Positions 6,061 through 10,817 of a stretch of 10,817 bases of DNA are shown piece by piece. Source of the stretch: Candidatus Thorarchaeota archaeon. Lineage in GTDB: Archaea; Asgardarchaeota; Thorarchaeia; Thorarchaeales; Thorarchaeaceae. Each line of letters starts with the position of its first letter. The stretch's first letter is position 1. Both the position numbers and the translations under genes were made by a program. The stretch is from positions 1-10,817 of the forward strand of contig DAOWDY010000080.1 in NCBI GenBank assembly GCA_030638785.1, written 5' to 3'. The notes below the pieces were generated by a model, which saw only the letters and a list, made by a program, of their open reading frames with translations, was not told where the DNA came from and did not search any database.

Positions 6061-7372
6061 GGCAATCAAGGATCTCATTCCCGAAAACATGCTTAGGCGA
6101 AGTGCGACAACATTGGAATCACTATTATCTCCAATACGAAATGTCCTACACCAAAGACGAATGCCCACAGAACCATTTACTGACTTACAGATTGAGATTC
6201 TTCTCAAGATTTTATCCTCCCTTGATACAGACAAGGATTTGGGTGCTGCTCGAGTGGGAGAACGCGAAGGAAGAATCGTATCACCCATCGTTGAACAGCT
6301 TGCTGCAGGATTCAATCATGGAATTGGACGTAGTGGTCACATCACTGCACCACAACCTAAGGCCCCCGGGGCATCATTGATGCAGCAGACTGCAAATCAG
6401 GTCGCACTTGATGCGATGCGTAGATTTGGGTTAGGTAATGTTAGGTCCGGAATGATTCTACCTGTATCAACCGGAATGAGTATTGGTCTATCTCTTGCCG
6501 CGCTTCGTCAGGAGCGGGGGATTAAACGAGTATTGTATCCTCGAATCGATCACACTTCACCCAAGAGAGGAATTAGCCTTTCAGGTCTTGAATTGATAGA
6601 ATCTCCAACCGTCATTCGAGATGATGCTGTTCAGGCTGACCTAGGGGGACTTGAGCGTCTTCTAGAAACGAATGAAGACTGTGTCGTTCTTGCGACTACG
6701 ACCTTCTTTCCACCCCGAGAAGCTGATTCAATAAAAGAGATCTCAAAACTCTGTGCAAGTCACCAAGCTCCCCTTGTAGTAAACAATGCATATGGGGTTC
6801 AATCAGAATCCGTCATGTCAACAATCTCAGCAGCAATTGATGCTGGTTCAGTCGATCTCATCATTCAGAGTGGTGACAAAAACTTCCTAACTCCTGTTGG
6901 CTCATCCATCATTGTATCTCCTGATGAAGACACACTAAGATCGGTTGCGGAAACCTATGCAGGTCGTGCAAGTGCTGCTCCAGTTGTTCAAACCTTTGCT
7001 GCTCTACTTGCTTTAGGTCTGAATGGATACAATCGATTCAGGGATGAACAAGTTAAGTGTAGAAGCCTGCTTCATAATAGAATGACCGAAATAGCGGAAA
7101 AACTGAATCAGAGAATACTGAAGGTTCAGAATCCAATTGCAGTTGCCATGACCATTGAAGGTATGGATGCAGGTTCGTTAGGTGGTAAACTCTACAACAG
7201 GCGAGTAACAGGCCCCCGGGCAATCAATGCTGGAGATTACGGAAGTTGTATTGACAAGTACCCCTACAGCTATATTGTAATGAATGCAGCAATTGGAGCC
7301 AATGAAACTGACATCACAAACGCTACAACCAAACTCTATAAGGAGGGCAGCTCCTATACGGAGCTTGCCTGA
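6047..7372 (+). CDS. spcS: O-phosphoseryl-tRNA(Sec):selenocysteinyl-tRNA synthase (SepSecS)
   Basis: A PLP enzyme that converts phosphoseryl-tRNA(Sec) and selenophosphate to Sec-tRNA(Sec). It is 441 residues long, close to archaeal homologues and shorter than human SEPSECS, which has a C-terminal extension. Family landmarks are GEREGRI (71-77); the phosphate-binding loop GRSGHITAPQPKAPGAS (94-110, with R95, S96 and Q103); the RIDHTSPKRG substrate segment (166-175); NNAYGVQS (246-253); and SGDKNF, whose Lys278 is the Schiff-base lysine. The later YAGRASAAP and CIDKYPYSYI segments also match the family. The start is TTG 6047 (MDIDKAIKDL), supported by AGGAGG 9 nt upstream. The reading frame overlaps selB by 14 nt, so the two are translated together. 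The last 35 nt contain competing hairpins just before the next gene. Confidence 0.97.
   Translation: MDIDKAIKDLIPENMLRRSATTLESLLSPIRNVLHQRRMPTEPFTDLQIEILLKILSSLDTDKDLGAARVGEREGRIVSPIVEQLAAGFNHGIGRSGHITAPQPKAPGASLMQQTANQVALDAMRRFGLGNVRSGMILPVSTGMSIGLSLAALRQERGIKRVLYPRIDHTSPKRGISLSGLELIESPTVIRDDAVQADLGGLERLLETNEDCVVLATTTFFPPREADSIKEISKLCASHQAPLVVNNAYGVQSESVMSTISAAIDAGSVDLIIQSGDKNFLTPVGSSIIVSPDEDTLRSVAETYAGRASAAPVVQTFAALLALGLNGYNRFRDEQVKCRSLLHNRMTEIAEKLNQRILKVQNPIAVAMTIEGMDAGSLGGKLYNRRVTGPRAINAGDYGSCIDKYPYSYIVMNAAIGANETDITNATTKLYKEGSSYTELA
7341..7365 (+). promoter_or_regulatory. Two mutually exclusive hairpins around a Shine-Dalgarno
   Basis: AGGAG (7341-7345) can pair with CTCCT (7351-7355), which would hide the AGGAGGG ribosome site at 7341-7347. 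Alternatively AGCTCC (7349-7354) pairs perfectly with GGAGCT (7360-7365) across a 5-nt loop, which frees it. The segment lies in the last codons of spcS, just ahead of orfX. The pairing is seen directly; a regulatory role is inferred, and the bases also encode ordinary codons. Confidence 0.35.
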
Positions 7373-7388
7373 TTGGAGAGATGGTCAG

Positions 7389-8036
7389 TTGGCGGATGGC
7401 ACGAATTCACCTTTGTCGTCGCTTTCCATTGATTATGTTGACGACCCTGCAGTGGTATTCCGGGTTGCCTGGTACGCAGTATCTTTCAGACCCGGTGTCT
7501 ATCTCACTGAGTATGCCGAACCCGAGAGCAAGAGCTTTCAAGGAAAAGCCAGTTTTTCGGTTGGAGTGGGAGAGGAAGCATTAGAGGCAACCATCTCAAT
7601 TGAAGAGGGTGCATCCCATATCCAGATCGATGCCTCAGGTCCCACCGAAGACCAAGTTCAATCATTTCTAAAAGACACTAGTGAAGTCATAAATGGAGCA
7701 CTAGACAAATACCGGGTTCAAGAAACTGAGCAAAAGAGCCGAGTACGACGAGCCCTCGTTGCAAAGACATGTTGGGACCGTCTTGTGTATCTGATCCTAA
7801 AGAAACAACCATTGACAGAGATTTACTATCAGATTGCGCACGGACGCGAGATGATGATAAAAGCAACCGAGGGAGACGACTTACACCCCATCACTCTAAG
7901 TACAAGTGGATGGTTATCAACTGTAGAACCTCTACCTCGTGAAGAGCCCCTTCCGGGTAATCTTTCCACCGCACTTGCCAAAAAGAGTGTTGAATGGAAA
8001 CGCGATACTGTCGAAGTTATTCAACGTTATTTATAA
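7389..8036 (+). CDS. Protein of unknown function inside the Sec operon (orfX)
   Basis: A soluble protein of about 215 residues with no recognised motif. The first half alternates short strands and ends in a helix (FRVAWYAVSFRPGVYLTEYA, then TISIEEGASHIQIDASG, then a helical EDQVQSFLKDTSEVINGALD), like a small beta-beta-beta-alpha domain. The second half is helical and basic (KSRVRRALVAKTCWDRLVYL), followed by a Pro-rich loop EPLPREEPLPG. No membrane span or metal cluster is seen. The start is uncertain. TTG 7389 has GGAGAG 8 nt upstream and avoids overlap with spcS. TTG 7365 or the non-standard ATA 7356, which lies 8 nt after AGGAGGG, are alternatives, and the ATG at 7284 would overlap spcS by 89 nt and is unlikely. 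It lies 16 nt after spcS and 29 nt before tRNA-Sec, which suggests a role in Sec biology: tRNA-Sec handling, SECIS binding or selenium supply. That role is inference from position only. Confidence 0.82.
   Translation: MADGTNSPLSSLSIDYVDDPAVVFRVAWYAVSFRPGVYLTEYAEPESKSFQGKASFSVGVGEEALEATISIEEGASHIQIDASGPTEDQVQSFLKDTSEVINGALDKYRVQETEQKSRVRRALVAKTCWDRLVYLILKKQPLTEIYYQIAHGREMMIKATEGDDLHPITLSTSGWLSTVEPLPREEPLPGNLSTALAKKSVEWKRDTVEVIQRYL
8030..8036 (+). promoter_or_regulatory. Box A (TATA) for tRNA-Sec
   Basis: TTTATAA overlaps the last codons and TAA stop of orfX. With the usual spacing of about 26 nt, transcription would begin near 8058-8060, giving a 5' leader of only 6-8 nt before the mature tRNA at 8066. 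The tRNA could therefore be transcribed separately from the selB-spcS-orfX mRNA. Confidence 0.6.
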
Positions 8037-8053
8037 GATGAAGTCGGAAGTTT

Positions 8054-8071
8054 GGGGCCAAGAATGGCCCC
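8054..8071 (+). repeat. Perfect inverted repeat spanning the tRNA-Sec 5' end
   Basis: GGGGCCA (8054-8060) and TGGCCCC (8065-8071) form a 7-bp stem with an AGAA loop. The right arm is part of the 5' acceptor strand of tRNA-Sec, so a longer precursor that includes 8054 could misfold at the acceptor stem. The same TGGCCCC recurs at 8091-8097 inside the D-arm region. Confidence 0.6.
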
Positions 8072-8156
8072 CCACAGCTATCGTGGTCGATGGCCCCGGA
8101 CTTCAAATCCGTGATCGTGCAAGCGATAAGAGTTCGATTCTCTTGGGGGGCCGCCA
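8066..8156 (+). tRNA. tRNA-Sec, anticodon UCA, CCA encoded
   Basis: The gene folds as an archaeal selenocysteine tRNA. The acceptor has 9 bp (8066-8074 with 8144-8152), followed by discriminator G8153 and genomic CCA (8154-8156). The D-stem has 7 bp (8077-8083 with 8088-8094) closing a 4-nt TGGT loop, the same loop sequence as in human tRNA-Sec and the 7-bp/4-nt geometry known from Methanopyrus. The anticodon stem has 6 bp with one C-U mismatch (8096/8112) and loop CTTCAAA, with TCA at 8103-8105 reading UGA. The long variable arm has 5 bp (8114-8118 with 8123-8127) and a GCAA tetraloop. The T-stem has 4 bp (8129-8132 with 8140-8143) and loop TTCGATT. The 9+4 arm and D-arm are the features recognised by PSTK and SepSecS. 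The 3' end touches the convergent pstK stop codon. Confidence 0.97.
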
Positions 8157-8918
8157 TCACTTCGATGCTCTAAAGGTGAGCTTCGAAAGTTTCTTCCAGA
8201 GAGTTTTCCTTGTGTTTTCTAAAGGAAGTCCTTGTTCTAATGCATCTCGCAACACGCCTCTTCGGATCTTCGAAACCTCGGGGTCATTTCGACATGTTGG
8301 ATTTTGAGCTAAGAATTCCCTCACGACTTCTCTCGTTGCTGTATCATAGCTCTCCTTCCTACCCGCTTTAGAAGCATCCTTGAGTGCTATTGGTAACAGT
8401 TTTTCTAGTACTACCATTAGCTCATTGGCAGCATCTTCGATACTTTTCTTACTAAGATCTATTTCGTAGAGAGAACGGTCCCAAGCATATTTCGTACCGG
8501 GACTATCGAACTTATCATGAATTCTCGACACAACATCTGGTGGGATGATGATATCTCGTTTGGCGTTCCACTCTAAAGCTACATCCAAGGGTGTGTTGAC
8601 ATATACCACACCAAATTTGCATTCGACCTCTTCGGCGAGTGAAAAGAGTTCATGTCGCATACTTGAGTAGTAATTAGTATCGTCATGAATAACCGACCAA
8701 CCACTTTGCAAGAATGAACGCGTGGATTCCAGAGCCTTCTTCCTCACCTCTTGTTCATTTTCTGGTCTGAAATCTGAGTAGTATTCATGACCTCTCCAGC
8801 TATCTGTGCTGACTAGTCTTACTTCCTCTTGTGATGAAGTGGCTCTTAGGATTTCTCTTGCCAGTGATGTCTTACCACTAGCAGGGATTCCACAAAGAGC
8901 TAGGAGAAATTGAGTCAT
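8157..8918 (-). CDS. pstK: L-seryl-tRNA(Sec) kinase (PSTK)
   Basis: The kinase phosphorylates Ser-tRNA(Sec) to Sep-tRNA(Sec), the step before SepSecS. The N-terminal P-loop is GIPASGKT (10-17), followed by TDSWRG (38-43) with the likely catalytic Asp39. DDTNYYSSMR (79-88) is nearly the archaeal PSTK signature. The lid/tRNA segment PLDVALEWNAKRD continues into IPPDVVSRIHDKFDSPGTKY, as in the Methanocaldococcus enzyme. The C-terminal domain contains ATREVVREFLAQ, a PSTK-specific tRNA-binding element, which separates it from KTI12-like kinases. The length (253 aa) is typical. ATG 8918 is preferred; GTG 8927 would add three residues. The stop TGA (8157-8159) lies immediately against the CCA of tRNA-Sec, so read-through transcription of pstK would be antisense to the tRNA. 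Confidence 0.95.
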   Translation of the reverse strand: MTQFLLALCGIPASGKTSLAREILRATSSQEEVRLVSTDSWRGHEYYSDFRPENEQEVRKKALESTRSFLQSGWSVIHDDTNYYSSMRHELFSLAEEVECKFGVVYVNTPLDVALEWNAKRDIIIPPDVVSRIHDKFDSPGTKYAWDRSLYEIDLSKKSIEDAANELMVVLEKLLPIALKDASKAGRKESYDTATREVVREFLAQNPTCRNDPEVSKIRRGVLRDALEQGLPLENTRKTLWKKLSKLTFRASK

Positions 8919-8976
8919 GCTATCCACTGTACTGTAATAACTTCACAAAAGGACTTTGGCTTGCGTTAGAACCAGA

Positions 8977-8992
8977 TGGGAGAAATCTCCCA
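8977..8992 (-). terminator. Hairpin directly after the TFB stop codon
   Basis: TGGGAGA and TCTCCCA form a 7-bp perfect stem with a tight AA turn (or 6 bp with a 4-nt loop), beginning at the base next to the TFB stop (8993-8995). No strong T-run follows on the minus strand, so it may mark the mRNA 3' end or stabilise it rather than act as an efficient archaeal terminator. It lies between TFB and pstK on the same strand. Confidence 0.45.
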
Positions 8993-9934
8993 CTATGGTC
9001 TAATTGTAATTTGAAGGTTTATTGCAAGGTCCTTGTAACGATTTCTTACTGTGACTTCAGTGACGTTGGCGGCTTCAGCAATCTCTCGCTGGGTCCGTCT
9101 ATCGTTCTCAATGATACCAGCAATGTATAGTGCTGCAGCTGCAAGTCCACCAGGGTCCTTTCCAGCAGTGATACCACGCTCTCGTGCTTGGTTGATAATC
9201 CCCATTGCACACTGAACAGTTTTACCATCCAAGTTAAGGTCTGCAGAGATTCTTGGCATGAGATCGTTAGCATATGGAATTGGAACTTTGATTGCAACAT
9301 TGCGTAGGACAAGTCGTACGCACTGTCCGAGTTCCTTCCTGTTAACCTTGGCTTCAGTTACTATCTCGTCAAGCTGTCTTGGAATCTTGTGGATTCGACA
9401 GGACAGGTAGATTGAAGCGGAAACCATTCCCTCAATACTTCTTCCACGAACCAAACGCTTAGCCAATGCCTTACGATAGATGAGAGCTGAAGTTTCTTTG
9501 GTTTCGTGTGGAACGCCGAGTTGTGAACAGAGTCTGTCCATCTCGCTCATTGCGATGCTCAAGTTTCTGTGCTGGGAGCTGTGAACCATAGTTCTAATCT
9601 GCCACTTTCGCATTCGGTAAATGGCTGCACGATTGCTTGCAGCAATGGATCTACCATTTGCGTCTTTGTCACTCCACCCAATTGTAGTAGCCAACCCCTT
9701 GTCAGCCATGGTGAGTGTCATCGGGGATCCTGTTCGAGCCCTTGCGTTTCGCTCTTCAGCAGTAAATGCTCTCCACTCAGGTCCAGTATCCACAATTCGA
9801 TCAGAAAGAACACACCCGCATGAAGTGCAGATGCTTTCGCCGCGCGTTTTGTCTTCGTAGAATTCGGTGCCTCCGCAAGAGGAGCAAACAAAAGCGCCTT
9901 GTCGGTCATTTAGCGCACGGACTGGTTTCGCCAT
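8993..9934 (-). CDS. tfb: Transcription initiation factor B (TFB, TFIIB homologue)
   Basis: The basal factor that bridges TBP-TATA/BRE DNA and archaeal RNA polymerase. It is 313 residues long. The N-terminal zinc ribbon uses C17, C20, C36 and C39 (CSSC, CTSC). The B-reader follows with DTGPEWRAF (49-57) and a linker rich in Arg/Ala. Two cyclin repeats occupy roughly 120-205 and 215-305, marked by RGRSIEGMVSASIYLSCR and DPGGLAAAALYIAG. The last repeat ends in the BRE-contacting helix-turn-helix TEVTVRNRYKDL. ATG 9934 is chosen over an upstream extension to 9991, because AGGTGA lies about 8 nt before it and conserved TFBs start shortly before the ribbon. All landmarks are intact, so this is likely a functional TFB; whether others exist in the genome is unknown. 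It precedes pstK on the same strand with a 74-nt gap. Confidence 0.96.
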   Translation of the reverse strand: MAKPVRALNDRQGAFVCSSCGGTEFYEDKTRGESICTSCGCVLSDRIVDTGPEWRAFTAEERNARARTGSPMTLTMADKGLATTIGWSDKDANGRSIAASNRAAIYRMRKWQIRTMVHSSQHRNLSIAMSEMDRLCSQLGVPHETKETSALIYRKALAKRLVRGRSIEGMVSASIYLSCRIHKIPRQLDEIVTEAKVNRKELGQCVRLVLRNVAIKVPIPYANDLMPRISADLNLDGKTVQCAMGIINQARERGITAGKDPGGLAAAALYIAGIIENDRRTQREIAEAANVTEVTVRNRYKDLAINLQITIRP

Positions 9935-10048
9935 GTAATGTTCACCTATATGCCTCCTCCCCGGGATCTGGCCGCCCAAATAGTTAACCAATTAATGGAC
10001 AATATCCGCGTTCCGAGGGGGAAACGTGTCCGCAAGCGCTATTTTTTG

Positions 10049-10060
10049 AATATATAATTC
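10049..10060 (-). promoter_or_regulatory. Candidate TATA box for TFB
   Basis: GAATTATATATT on the minus strand is the strongest TATA-like string upstream of TFB. It would place the start site near 10027 and give a leader of about 93 nt. The leader holds a second purine-rich GGGGAGGAGG (around 9951-9962) that does not precede a usable start codon. A closer AT-rich stretch near 9975-9995 is an alternative promoter that would give a much shorter leader. Confidence 0.45.
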
Positions 10061-10088
10061 TTTGTTTTGGTCTAAAGTTTATCTGAAC

Positions 10089-10100
10089 TATATTATAAAA
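10089..10100 (+). promoter_or_regulatory. Strong TATA-like element with no gene downstream
   Basis: TATATTATAAAA on the plus strand predicts a start near 10123, yet no credible plus-strand protein frame follows. A second one, TTTATAAA at 10190-10197, lies further on; it is nearly palindromic and predicts a start near 10220. Either could drive a small RNA through the structured element at 10204-10283, or both may be AT-rich intergenic noise. Confidence 0.3.
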
Positions 10101-10203
10101 TGCGGAGATGTTGGGAAAAACAATTGCATTGGGATGTATACTAGCTTACATTTGTCTGTCCGGGATGCTTTCATCAAACTTGACGTGAATTTATAAAGAG
10201 GGT

Positions 10204-10283
10204 AAGGTGAGCGCCGCCAACGAAAGGAAGTCCAATCATGTAGGGTCGATTGGAACAGGGAGATGAATTAATGCGCCCACCTT
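10204..10283. other. Two-tier inverted-repeat element in the intergenic region (unassigned RNA structure)
   Basis: The gap between TFB and the partial gene (9935-10303, about 370 nt) holds no credible protein gene. Within it, AAGGTGAGCGC (10204-10214) pairs with GCGCCCACCTT (10273-10283) in 11 positions with one A-C mismatch. Inside that, TCCAATC (10231-10237) pairs perfectly with GATTGGA (10248-10254) around a 10-nt loop. The internal loop is purine-rich on both sides when read on the plus strand. Read on the minus strand the element starts 20 nt after the TAG of the 10304-10817 gene, so it could be its 3' UTR structure. Read on the plus strand it ends in a T-rich stretch (10282-10292), like an archaeal terminator. 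It fits no RNA family I know. Confidence 0.5.
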
Positions 10284-10303
10284 GTTTGTTGTTACTATGA
10301 GAA

Positions 10304-10817
10304 CTACTCAAGACATTGCATACTTCTCACAACAGATTCTGGAATGATGTGAATGTCCTCGTAGTATGCATTTCCACTTTCAAGAACTGTTTTTGAGAGT
10401 GCAAGCTTTAACATACCGTCACTCTTCCCAAGGAGGTATCCTGCTTGGAACTGAAGTGGAACGCCGTGTTTGTCAGCCTCTTCCTTCGTCATGGCACAGC
10501 ATTCAACACCCGGACTCATGAACGACACCTCAACAATCTCATGGTCTTCACAGAAGTCCTTACGAGTGAGAATCTTTGTTTTCTCCGTCTGACCTTCCCC
10601 TACAATGCTCTCGACCTTGCCACCATCATAATGGAATGGTTCTTCCATCATTTTATGCACTGATGGTGTAAAGTAGATTGTCTTGTCATTCATCTCATGC
10701 ATTCCGCTACCATGATCGACAAATCTCTTTGCAACGCCTTCACCTACCATATATCTCACATGGTATTGCTTTGCATCTGTTTTCTTCTTCTCATCACCGT
10801 CTTTTACGGTTACAACT
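10304..10817 (-). CDS. 3' part of an unrecognised protein (5' end outside window)
   Basis: The minus-strand frame is open from the window edge to TAG 10304-10306, giving 170 complete codons plus a partial one. A GTG at 10759 is only an internal candidate start, because the 19 codons before it remain open and look coding (VVTVKDGDEKKKTDAKQYH). The visible part is a soluble mix of short strands and helices with acidic and His/Met-rich stretches (RFVDHGSGMHEMNDKTIYF), a VECC pair near the middle and a C-terminus ending RSMQCLE. No membrane helix, Walker motif or metal-binding cluster is clear, and I do not recognise the family. No in-frame TGA occurs in the visible part, so there is no evidence that it is a selenoprotein, although its upstream part is unseen. 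Confidence 0.75.
   Translation of the reverse strand, partial: VVTVKDGDEKKKTDAKQYHVRYMVGEGVAKRFVDHGSGMHEMNDKTIYFTPSVHKMMEEPFHYDGGKVESIVGEGQTEKTKILTRKDFCEDHEIVEVSFMSPGVECCAMTKEEADKHGVPLQFQAGYLLGKSDGMLKLALSKTVLESGNAYYEDIHIIPESVVRSMQCLE

Noticed and set aside
7284..7388. ATG 7284 as the start of orfX.
   Set aside because: It would overlap spcS by 89 nt through well-conserved SepSecS sequence. Starts near the spcS stop have ribosome sites.
8066..8159. UGA read-through of pstK as a Sec codon.
   Set aside because: Codons beyond the stop merely translate the antisense of tRNA-Sec, and the PSTK C-terminus is already of family length.
9935..9991. N-terminal extension of TFB to 9991.
   Set aside because: The first codon would be TTG with no ribosome site, and the added residues do not look like TFB. 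ATG 9934 has AGGTGA upstream.
10204..10283. RNase P RNA-like signature (AAAGGAAGTCC near the CR-I consensus, and ACAGGG inside a closing helix).
   Set aside because: The span is only 80 nt, one A is missing from the CR-I-like string, and the other conserved regions are absent. Even the shortest known archaeal RNase P RNAs are much larger.
10204..10303. SECIS element for the minus-strand gene at 10304-10817.
   Set aside because: On the minus strand the internal loop is pyrimidine-rich and lacks the archaeal GAA/A bulge and the eukaryotic UGA/GA quartet. No in-frame TGA is visible in the gene.
1..10817. CRISPR arrays, insertion sequences, attachment sites or rRNA genes.
   Set aside because: No regularly spaced repeats, transposase frames or rRNA-like sequence were seen on either strand.

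Overview
This is archaeal DNA. It encodes a transcription factor B (TFB) with a zinc ribbon and two cyclin folds. It also carries the archaeal/eukaryotic form of selenocysteine (Sec) synthesis: PSTK, SepSecS, an aSelB/EFSec-type elongation factor and a tRNA-Sec with a 9/4 acceptor/T arm and a 7-bp D-stem. Sec-encoding archaea are known mainly from Methanococcales, Methanopyrus and the Asgard group (Lokiarchaeota and relatives). Nothing here is specific to methanogenesis except one AIR-synthase-like gene of ambiguous family, and the base composition looks moderate. An Asgard archaeon is my best guess, but it is an inference and not proven by this window.

Layout. Bases 1-2311 (+): the 3' part of an acidic, coiled-coil protein; a small protein with nine cysteines; a 42-residue single-membrane-span protein; and an AIR-synthase-related (PurM/SelD/HypE fold) protein. 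Bases 2331-3008 (+): a tiny Cys/His putative zinc protein and a ModE-type winged-helix regulator. Bases 3013-4558 (-): a membrane-bound multi-[4Fe-4S] protein of the NapH/NosR/CcoG type with an acidic tail, and a type-IV-pilin-like protein that looks leaderless.

Bases 4645-8918 are the core of the window, a compact Sec-decoding island. selB overlaps spcS (SepSecS) by 14 nt. A protein of unknown function (orfX, about 215 aa) follows spcS by 16 nt. tRNA-Sec (UCA) starts 29 nt after orfX. pstK (PSTK) is convergent, and its stop codon abuts the encoded CCA of the tRNA. The pathway implied is Ser-tRNA-Sec to phosphoseryl-tRNA (PSTK), then to Sec-tRNA (SepSecS with selenophosphate), then delivery to in-frame UGA by SelB. 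Selenophosphate synthetase, a SECIS-binding factor and any selenoprotein are not evident here. orfX, locked inside this cassette, is the most interesting unknown.

Bases 8977-10817 (-): a hairpin following TFB, the TFB gene with a long upstream region, a non-coding stretch of about 370 nt holding an unassigned two-tier inverted-repeat element, and the 3' part of an unrecognised protein that runs off the window end.
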